NCBI GenBank assembly: GCA_041740975.1 | Contig: JBGSKV010000029.1 | Location: 1 to 39,758 of the forward strand | Source of the DNA: JBGSKV01 sp041740975 | GTDB taxonomy: Bacteria > Bdellovibrionota_B > Oligoflexia > Oligoflexales > JALZUQ01 | Reading direction: 5' to 3' | DNA: 39,758 nucleotides | In this document: piece by piece, positions 33,738 to 39,758 of the stretch | Position numbering within the stretch: position 1 is the stretch's first letter | How the letters are laid out: every line of letters begins with the position of its first letter | Program-made: the position numbers and the translations under genes | Notes under the pieces: generated by a model | What the model was told of the DNA's origin: nothing | What the model saw: the letters and a program-made list of their open reading frames with translations, nothing else | Databases searched by the model: none

Positions 33738-34196
33738 TTAAGACTTCTTGGCAGCGATCGACCAGTTAATGCCAACATCGCGAATTTCTATATAACCGCC
33801 AAAGCGCGGGGTATTTAATCCCGGCAAATTGAGAGTGATGACTGCTCGATGGCGAAATGTAAAGTCGGGCAATTGTTTTTCCCATGTACCGATATATTGG
33901 TACTGGTACATAGTACGGCCTGGCTCCACTAGCGGCATAAAGTTTCTGACGAGAGCGTCAAGCTTCAGAATGTGGCTATCTATTTTGATTTCAGCATTTT
34001 CGAGTTTACAGGTTTCAATTTTCAAACCGGGATCGCCAACGTTAAGTACACAATCGACAAGTGCGCCTTCAATCAAGGTGAACTTATGCTGCTTGTCCAA
34101 ATCCACGATCATATAACCTTCGGTGTTACCAAGCGGTGTGATGGCGTGTGCGAGGTTTGCGCCGAGCATCATAAAGATCGTAAGTATAGTTCTCAT
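33738..34196 (-). CDS. Small periplasmic protein, unknown
   Basis: A 152-residue protein with a standard signal peptide ending in AHA (residue 18). The mature part of about 134 residues is rich in beta-prone residues and has two cysteines (LVDCVLN, ETCKLEN) that could pair. No family is recognised. It stands alone, convergent with the beta-helix lipoprotein. Confidence 0.65.
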   Translation of the reverse strand: MRTILTIFMMLGANLAHAITPLGNTEGYMIVDLDKQHKFTLIEGALVDCVLNVGDPGLKIETCKLENAEIKIDSHILKLDALVRNFMPLVEPGRTMYQYQYIGTWEKQLPDFTFRHRAVITLNLPGLNTPRFGGYIEIRDVGINWSIAAKKS

Positions 34197-34305
34197 GGTT
34201 TCATCCTGAAATTCCTGAGTTCGCTTATAAGATGACTGTTCCTCAAAGCTTAAATGAGGATGCCGCGATATTCAAGGAAGGATGTAAGAAACCGAAACTT
34301 ATAGG

Positions 34306-35598
34306 TTATTTAATACGCACAAATGTCATACGTTCGGATTTGATTTCAATTTTTTGTTTTTCTAGGTCGGAGCCGTCTTTATAAAAACTGGCGTCATACA
34401 TGCCCGGTGCTAGCGGCAAGCGCAAAATATATAACTGTGCAGGTAAAAGATTCCAACCGCGCGTGTCACCCGTTTCTGTTGCCGCGGAAAGTACATTGGC
34501 AAGAAGGCCTGCGAATGTTCCGTATTTTTGGTGGACCGCATGAACGGCGACACCTTTTGCAATGAGACGTCCCGTGGCCTTTATAGCGGTACGAGTGCGT
34601 CTTTCTTCCAAGTTGTAATAGGCAATCTTATTTAAATTCTGCGCATGTTCGGCTTTGAAATATTTTTCTTTGCCATTTGCAGGAGCAATTTCGACACCCG
34701 TTTTGCCAACGTGATCGGAGGTGTAGGGGATGCGAGGAAACGAAAAACGAATCACTTGCCCACCGACCGGCAAGACGTGTTCCGCATTTTCTTTGTTTGC
34801 AATGGTGCCAATCTCAAAAATAGCAATCAGATCGCCGTCACCTTTGCGAGACGAGTAACCATCCAAAACTTTCGGATTTTCTTTTTTCAGTTCAGTTGCA
34901 TCTTTTGTGCGTCCGCGATGCAAAAGTGCACCGTAATAACTTGAGATCAATTGGCTCGGAACGTCTGCTACAAACCAGCTATAGCTATCACGATAAAGCT
35001 TGTAGGCACTGCGATAATCAATGATGGCATCATCCCATTCGCCCTTGGCTTCATATATGAGCCCTGATAAATACAACGCAAAGGCGTCCTTTGAGTATCG
35101 CCCTGGCTTTTCGTCGCGATATTGTTTGTTGATTTCATCGAGGCGAGAGTTAATTTTGCGGGCTGCGACGCGGGCAGACTGAAGTTCGCCAGTTTGCAAA
35201 AATGACAAAGCCAACTGCGTTTGGATCGCAACTTTTTCGTAATCTTCCGGTTCGTAATCGGAAACCGTGTCATTCACGACTAGGGTAGCGGCTGACTTAG
35301 TGGCGCTTCGAGTAATCAAATCGTCAGTGACTTTGTCGGCATCAATAAGCAAGGCGCGTGCATCCCGATGATTGTTGAGACGGTCCTCAATCATCGAGCG
35401 CTCCATTTTATAGAGCAGACTTCCCTTGCCTTCTTTTTGCAGCTTCAGTGCTTCCAGACTAGTGAGTGCTTCTTTAAACTCGCCGCCGCGATAGTTGGAT
35501 CGCATCGCGGCAGTTTGACCAGAATAAGTCGCGCAGCCCGAAGCTGCGAAAGCTAGAAGGAACAAAGGAGCCCAGCGTTTTGCTAGTAAACCAAACAT
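34306..35598 (-). CDS. COG3014-like lipoprotein with TPR-like repeats
   Basis: A 430-residue lipoprotein (signal AFAASGC). Residues about 30-240 are helical and TPR-like (YRGGEFKEALTSLEAL, QTQLALSFLQTGELQSARVAARK, GLIYEAKGEWDDAIIDYRSAYKLY). A C-terminal domain with beta character ends in PLAPGMYDASFYKDG. The layout matches the uncharacterised COG3014 group, which is often encoded next to lpoB, as here (14-base gap). A role in peptidoglycan synthase control is inferred from that pairing only. Confidence 0.8.
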   Translation of the reverse strand: MFGLLAKRWAPLFLLAFAASGCATYSGQTAAMRSNYRGGEFKEALTSLEALKLQKEGKGSLLYKMERSMIEDRLNNHRDARALLIDADKVTDDLITRSATKSAATLVVNDTVSDYEPEDYEKVAIQTQLALSFLQTGELQSARVAARKINSRLDEINKQYRDEKPGRYSKDAFALYLSGLIYEAKGEWDDAIIDYRSAYKLYRDSYSWFVADVPSQLISSYYGALLHRGRTKDATELKKENPKVLDGYSSRKGDGDLIAIFEIGTIANKENAEHVLPVGGQVIRFSFPRIPYTSDHVGKTGVEIAPANGKEKYFKAEHAQNLNKIAYYNLEERRTRTAIKATGRLIAKGVAVHAVHQKYGTFAGLLANVLSAATETGDTRGWNLLPAQLYILRLPLAPGMYDASFYKDGSDLEKQKIEIKSERMTFVRIK

Positions 35599-35612
35599 CA
35601 GTCACCGATAGG

Positions 35613-36248
35613 TTAGAGGCCCCAGCCGGATCGCTTGAAACGTTTTTTGCGTTTATGAACTTCTGTCCATTCGACTTCAGCCGTTTCCAAATTTGTGAGG
35701 GAAAGTTCGACTTGGTACGTAACGTTTTTGCGGTTGCCTTCTGACGATACGATGCTTGATATGCTTCCGTGAAGTAAATAGTCGGCAGCAATTTGCTTTC
35801 CAGTTTGTTTGGCTTGTTGTTTATTAACGGCGCCGCTGTTTTGGTATTCGATTTCTTTCAAAATCGCTTCGCGTTGGCCTTTGTTGACGTAACGGACTTT
35901 GCGAGAGTTGATCAATGCATTGCGAATATCTTCAGACAGAGCCTGCGTATCGATATGTTCGTCCGTGCGGTTTTCGACATCAGCGACCACAACGATGGGA
36001 CGGCGATTATCATTACCCTTCGTGTAATCATTTAGCCAACCGCTCCCCAAGCTTGACTTGACCATTTCTTCGGCTGTGCGGCGAGCGTCAGTCTCGTTCC
36101 ATTTGTCATCGAGGACTTCAACTTCAGTGGGATCAGCATATTCGCCTTTTAGACCATGCGTACAGGCAAACGAAAATGAAAGTGTTAGAATTAAACTGCT
36201 CATTAGTGGCATATTCATGGCGCGGTTTAGGACGGGTGCGGGGATCAT
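35613..36248 (-). CDS. lpoB: Penicillin-binding protein activator LpoB
   Basis: An outer-membrane lipoprotein that activates a class A penicillin-binding protein in other bacteria. Signal LTLSFSFAC. The LpoB pattern is clear: RRPIVVVADVENRTDEHIDTQALSEDIRNALINSRKVRYV, then QTGKQIAADYLLHGSISSI and LTNLETAEVEW. The ATG at 36248 has AGGAG nine bases upstream, which gives a somewhat long signal region. First gene of a two-gene operon with the COG3014-like lipoprotein. The partner synthase is not in the window. Confidence 0.88.
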   Translation of the reverse strand: MIPAPVLNRAMNMPLMSSLILTLSFSFACTHGLKGEYADPTEVEVLDDKWNETDARRTAEEMVKSSLGSGWLNDYTKGNDNRRPIVVVADVENRTDEHIDTQALSEDIRNALINSRKVRYVNKGQREAILKEIEYQNSGAVNKQQAKQTGKQIAADYLLHGSISSIVSSEGNRKNVTYQVELSLTNLETAEVEWTEVHKRKKRFKRSGWGL

Positions 36249-36318
36249 GGACTAGTCTCCTCATACAATCAAAAGTTAGTAGAAATAGGATAAAGGAGAG
36301 GCTATCGAAAAGCTAGAT

Positions 36319-36996
36319 ATGAAGCGATCCTATGACGCAGTCCTGCAAACCATTGCTGCAGCCTGCAAGCGATATGAACGCGACCCCGGTAGCGTCGAAT
36401 TGCTGGCGGTTAGTAAGACGCGCACCGCTTCCGATGTTCAAAATGTCTTTCAATCATGTGGCCATACAAGTTTTGGCGAGAATTACGCGCAGGAGCTTAA
36501 AAAGAAAGCAGAAGAGTTAAAAGATCTCCCGATTCATTGGCATTTCATTGGGCAACTTCAGACAAATAAAATCCCAACTATTGTGCGCTACGCCGAAAGC
36601 ATTTTGGCAGTGGACACTCGCATTCACGCCTCGAAAATAGCGCACAATGCAGAACTCATCGGCAAGGTTCCTTACAAAATTTTTATTGCAGTGAACCTAG
36701 CAAACGAATCTGGAAAGTCGGGCATTGCTCTAGGTCAGGTGACAAGCTTCGCGCAGTCCCTTGCAAACGATGCAAGACTTGATATCCAGGGTCTGATGGC
36801 GGTGCCACCATCTTTTCTTAACGATGCGGCATGTCACCGTACGGTTCCAGAACTTTACAAAACTTTGGTAGCATTGGCGCGCGGGATTGGTAGAGGTCGC
36901 GTGTCGCTAGGAATGACCGACGACTTGCAAATTGCAATCGGCGCCGGAACCGATCAAGTGAGAATAGGCCGAGCCATATTTGGAGAGCGACAGTAG
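36319..36996 (+). CDS. yggS: YggS-family PLP homeostasis protein
   Basis: A cytoplasmic pyridoxal-phosphate-binding protein that keeps vitamin B6 and amino-acid pools in balance. Lys33 in LLAVSKT holds the cofactor. FGENYAQEL, WHFIGQLQTNKI and the C-terminal SLGMTDDLQIAIGAGTDQVRIGRAIFGER are family signatures. 225 residues is normal. The AAGGAG at 36293-36298 lies 20 bases from the ATG but only five from an in-frame ATC at 36304, so the true start is uncertain. yggT follows, the usual arrangement. Confidence 0.92.
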   Translation: MKRSYDAVLQTIAAACKRYERDPGSVELLAVSKTRTASDVQNVFQSCGHTSFGENYAQELKKKAEELKDLPIHWHFIGQLQTNKIPTIVRYAESILAVDTRIHASKIAHNAELIGKVPYKIFIAVNLANESGKSGIALGQVTSFAQSLANDARLDIQGLMAVPPSFLNDAACHRTVPELYKTLVALARGIGRGRVSLGMTDDLQIAIGAGTDQVRIGRAIFGERQ

Positions 36997-37097
36997 GTTT
37001 TTGATCTAAGTTAGCGGGGATGACGAGTCATATTGATTTATGTTATAGTGATCGCTAAGTTATTAAAATAAAGTAAGAGTACACGAAGGGCTAGGCT

Positions 37098-37358
37098 ATG
37101 TGGGAAGGTATCGTAAAGGTCATTGAGATCTTTCTGAATATGGTTCAGCTACTGATCATAATGTCCGTGCTGATAAGTTTGCTCAGCGCCGACCCATACA
37201 ATCCAATCGTGAAGTTCGTTCGTGATTGCACGGAGCCGATTTATCGACCTTTGCGTAGATTTACTAACAAAATTCCGGGTCCCTTGGACTGGGCGCCATT
37301 GATTGTCATTTTTATTATTATTTTTATTCAACAAATATTGATTCGATCAATTCGATAA
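37098..37358 (+). CDS. yggT: YggT-family membrane protein
   Basis: An 86-residue inner-membrane protein with two hydrophobic helices. The central motif SADPYNPIVKFVRDCTEPIYRPLRRFTNKIPGPLDWAPLIV is the YggT signature. Members occur beside yggS in many bacteria and are linked to osmotic tolerance or cell division; the function is not settled. It follows yggS by 101 bases. Confidence 0.88.
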   Translation: MWEGIVKVIEIFLNMVQLLIIMSVLISLLSADPYNPIVKFVRDCTEPIYRPLRRFTNKIPGPLDWAPLIVIFIIIFIQQILIRSIR

Positions 37359-37401
37359 TAACTGCTGGAAACGGATTGCCAGGAGGTTGCTTACAAAAGT
37401 T

Positions 37402-38142
37402 ATGCAGAAGTTTATATTAGGTACAGTCTTTTGCGTTGCTCTTTTGGGTTATTGGTACTCTGCAAATATTACGCAAGAGTATAAAGTCGCCGACATTAAA
37501 TCCGTATCCCCGCCACCCTTGGTAGATTTACCGACCAAATTTATGGACCTTGTGACTTTTGGGCATATTGGCGTCTATCATACGCTTCTGAATATTTGGA
37601 GTATTCAGTATCTCTCAATGGTCAAAGACGTAGACGGTGACGTTCTCAATGATATTCTCGTCAAAATCCGCAATCACAAAATACGTTTCGAGTCTTTCTA
37701 TATGCTTTCCTGTTTTATGGTCGGTCTGGACTTTAATAAACCTGAACGTTGCAAAGAATTCACCAATGCGTCCCTGGAGCAATTTCCTGATAGCTGGAGA
37801 GTTCCCATGATGCAGGGTTATATCAGTTATTTTAAGCTAAAAAATGCATCGGAAGCAGCACTTTACTATGGTGTTGCGGCTTCCCGGGCCGAGTCACCTC
37901 CTTATGTGGGCAAACTCGCTAGAAAGCTCGCTTTGAAAAGTGATTTATCGGAAGAAGAGCTCGTGAAACTTTACGAGGACTTGACCGACTCCATGGAAAA
38001 TTCGGGTATGGGTGAGTTTTTCAAGAAGATGATGGAGGGTGATCCCAACGATAAGAATCGGGACAATCCTATCCATGAACCTGGGCAAACGACACCTGTG
38101 AATGAACCGGCTAAGGAAGAAGAGGCCAAGAAACATGAGTGA
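37402..38142 (+). CDS. Membrane-anchored TPR-like protein
   Basis: About 246 residues: an N-terminal signal anchor (about 3-20, FILGTVFCVALLGYWY), a helical TPR-like region (about 70-190), and a charged C-terminal tail rich in Glu, Pro and Lys. AGGAGG at 37381-37386 touches an in-frame TTG (37387), too close to use it, while ATG 37402 lies 15 bases away; neither is ideal. The end overlaps the ABC ATPase start by eight bases, so it is coupled to the exporter and may be a periplasmic accessory to it. Confidence 0.7.
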   Translation: MQKFILGTVFCVALLGYWYSANITQEYKVADIKSVSPPPLVDLPTKFMDLVTFGHIGVYHTLLNIWSIQYLSMVKDVDGDVLNDILVKIRNHKIRFESFYMLSCFMVGLDFNKPERCKEFTNASLEQFPDSWRVPMMQGYISYFKLKNASEAALYYGVAASRAESPPYVGKLARKLALKSDLSEEELVKLYEDLTDSMENSGMGEFFKKMMEGDPNDKNRDNPIHEPGQTTPVNEPAKEEEAKKHE

Positions 38143-39061
38143 TTTAGTATTAGAAATTAAAGACGTCAGTAAAACTTTTCGCCATCACATGAATCGCAAG
38201 AAAACCAAGGTTGTCAAAAACCTAAACTGCGGTTTTTTGAAGGGCCAGTGCACGGGATTTCTCGGACACAATGGCGCGGGTAAAACCACAACACTCAAAA
38301 TGATCATCGGTTTGATCACGCCCGATTCAGGTGAGATACTTTTGAACGGCAAAACTTTGGAGCGACAAGATCGCGCGAATATCGGTTATCTACCCGAATC
38401 AGATCGATTACCCATGACCTTGAACGCCGCAGAAGTCCTTTCTTTACATTTGCGAATGATCGGTCGTTCCTTCGACAAAAAACCGGCCGTCATGATTCAG
38501 GAAAGTCTCGAAAAAGTAAGCCTGTGGGAAGCTCGTAAAGTTCGAATAGGCAAAATGTCCAAGGGCATGCGACGTCGATTGGCATGGGCCATGGCCACGA
38601 TTCATCAGCCAGAACTTTTTATTCTGGACGAGCCTTTTTCTGGTCTCGATCCGGTGGCTCGTCGTGATATGCGAACATGGATTAATGATCTTAAGGTTGC
38701 CAACAAATCTCTCGTTCTTTGCACGCATGAATTGTGGACGATGCCGCTGCTTTGTGATCAGGTTTATATCATGAAGAAAGGCGAGTTGGTTTACTCTTCT
38801 GACAAACATCCGGGATCGGGCGCGACCTTCCATTTGAGTTTTTCCGGAACGGATGTTGAAAATGTTAAAAAGATTAGTAACCAGTTGAAGCTAGCTGAGC
38901 CTGCTTTTTTGAATCAAAGCGGATATGTGGTCGAAATGGGTTTCAAAGATTATTCGTTGGCAAACCAATATTTAAAGACTGGCTTGGAAGCTGGACTTGT
39001 TCTTGTAGAATTTAACGGAAGTAAAGTTGTAAGTGAATCGGAAGCACTAAAGTTCTTTTAA
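38135..39061 (+). CDS. ABC-2 type exporter ATPase
   Basis: ATPase of an ABC-2 exporter (308 residues). Walker A GHNGAGKT near 40, signature MSKGMRRRLAWA (LSGGQ replaced by MSKGM, common in this group), Walker B LFILDEPFSGLDP and switch histidine in LCTHELWTM are present. The tail of about 80 residues after the ATPase core resembles regulatory tails of polysaccharide or drug exporters. It starts inside the end of the TPR-like gene and is followed by a permease after 17 bases. Cargo is unknown. Confidence 0.9.
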   Translation: MSDLVLEIKDVSKTFRHHMNRKKTKVVKNLNCGFLKGQCTGFLGHNGAGKTTTLKMIIGLITPDSGEILLNGKTLERQDRANIGYLPESDRLPMTLNAAEVLSLHLRMIGRSFDKKPAVMIQESLEKVSLWEARKVRIGKMSKGMRRRLAWAMATIHQPELFILDEPFSGLDPVARRDMRTWINDLKVANKSLVLCTHELWTMPLLCDQVYIMKKGELVYSSDKHPGSGATFHLSFSGTDVENVKKISNQLKLAEPAFLNQSGYVVEMGFKDYSLANQYLKTGLEAGLVLVEFNGSKVVSESEALKFF

Positions 39062-39078
39062 GTTAAATGGGGATAGAT

Positions 39079-39758
39079 ATGGGCGCGTTATTTGCATTGG
39101 CGAGCAGTAGCTTCAAATTACTTTTGCGAGATAAGGTTTTTTTGCCAGTCGTTTTGGTTGGCATGACACTCGGAATGGTATCCGTCATTGTTAGCGACTG
39201 GAGCGTCGAAGACTTCACGATGATTGTCACGCAAGTTGCACTTCTCGGGTTTCACATCACGGGAGTTGTGGTGTCCTTGATATGGGGTTCGCGGATTATT
39301 TCGGAACTTCATCAAAAAGGCGTTGTCGAATCTCAGATGGTCACGCCTATCAGTCGCTTTACGTGGTTAATGGGCAACTTTCTTGGACTTGTTTTTGCGC
39401 TCATCGTTCTTTGGGTCATATTGATTTCGATGTGGCAGGGACTTCTACTGATGAATCGCTTCGATTGGCTCGACGCGGAAAAAATAAGTGTCCTCGCTCT
39501 TCAGGGCTTATTGTGGATCGTTGTGGCGGCATTGGTTTTCTTTTTTGGCACGTTTTGCGGACCAGCCGTGACTTTGTTTGCTGCGGCAAGTGCATGGTTG
39601 ATGGGTCTGACAACGGCATGGGCGAAAGCGAGCATTGGTATGGAGACGCCGCCGCATGTCACAGTTATTTTGGACGTCATGTCTAAGTTTTGGGATTTGA
39701 GTCGACTGAATCTTGCTAATCATGTCTATGCGGGACGCCCTTTGCCAATGGAGCAGGT
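39079..39758 (+). CDS. ABC-2 permease, truncated by window end
   Basis: The frame is open to the last base (at least 226 residues). It has five or six hydrophobic helices and reads like an ABC-2 permease: SSSFKLLLRDKVFLPVVLVGM at the N-terminus, and GVVESQMVTPISRFTWLMGNFLGL, the typical cytoplasmic loop between helices 2 and 3. GGGGAT precedes ATG 39079; an in-frame ATG at 39067 is less likely. It pairs with the ATPase just upstream. Confidence 0.82.
   Translation, partial: MGALFALASSSFKLLLRDKVFLPVVLVGMTLGMVSVIVSDWSVEDFTMIVTQVALLGFHITGVVVSLIWGSRIISELHQKGVVESQMVTPISRFTWLMGNFLGLVFALIVLWVILISMWQGLLLMNRFDWLDAEKISVLALQGLLWIVVAALVFFFGTFCGPAVTLFAAASAWLMGLTTAWAKASIGMETPPHVTVILDVMSKFWDLSRLNLANHVYAGRPLPMEQ

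Noticed and set aside
1..39758. CRISPR array, tRNA, rRNA, integrase or prophage genes
   Set aside because: No regularly spaced repeats, cloverleaf-like sequences with CCA ends, rRNA motifs or phage/integrase families were seen on reading both strands; short RNAs could still be missed by eye.

Overview
This window looks like an ordinary chromosomal stretch, not a phage, plasmid or island. It comes from a Gram-negative, probably Bdellovibrionota-like (Bdellovibrio / Oligoflexia group) bacterium. Reasons: moderate GC; about ten predicted lipoproteins with lipoboxes such as VSAC, VGGC, ASGC and LAAC; a TIGR02147-family regulator; leucine dehydrogenase; a fused alpha/beta 2-oxoacid dehydrogenase E1; glutaryl-CoA dehydrogenase; and an LpoB/COG3014 envelope pair. 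The taxonomic call is inference from gene content, not from a marker comparison. No tRNA, rRNA, CRISPR array, integrase or transposase gene was seen.

Layout. 1-470 has no convincing gene but holds a long imperfect hairpin and a short perfect palindrome. 471-845 (-) is a small exported protein. 1113-2391 (+) is a membrane-anchored small protein plus an M48-like protein that has lost its zinc ligands. 2402-3994 (-) is serA. 4042-7074 (-) carries three envelope proteins (single-pass, lipoprotein, polytopic). 7075-7482 is an AT-rich leader with a possible 9-codon ORF, followed by an orphan 146-aa protein with its own terminator. 8036-10878 (+) carries methylmalonyl-CoA epimerase, a two-pass sensor-like protein and msrA. 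A 105-bp near-perfect palindrome (10881-10985) fills the gap to a convergent operon of a lipoprotein serpin and a small lipoprotein.

12852-14946: a small exported protein diverges from a TIGR02147-family regulator across a promoter with three phased GTATAC motifs; a two-pass membrane protein follows convergently. 15113-18068: PldB-type hydrolase and mnmG, convergent. 18307-19347: leucine dehydrogenase. 19359-21581 (-): a lipoprotein plus a gluzincin metalloprotease. 21847-23761: a DUF1295 membrane protein converging on a SolA/sarcosine-oxidase-like flavoenzyme. 23950-24750: a Pro/Asn/Asp-rich lipoprotein with a strong terminator.

24839-32078 (+) is a run of metabolic genes: fused branched-chain 2-oxoacid dehydrogenase E1, a divergent FabD-like acyltransferase, glutaryl-CoA dehydrogenase, then an overlapping BtuFCD-type ABC importer. 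With leucine dehydrogenase nearby this suggests amino-acid breakdown to acyl-CoAs, possibly feeding branched-chain lipid synthesis; the methylmalonyl-CoA epimerase and a B12-type importer fit B12-dependent propionate metabolism. Both links are inference.

32208-36248: a beta-helix lipoprotein, a small periplasmic protein, and the COG3014/LpoB lipoprotein pair. 36319-39758: YggS, YggT, a membrane-anchored TPR-like protein and an ABC-2 exporter whose permease runs off the window.
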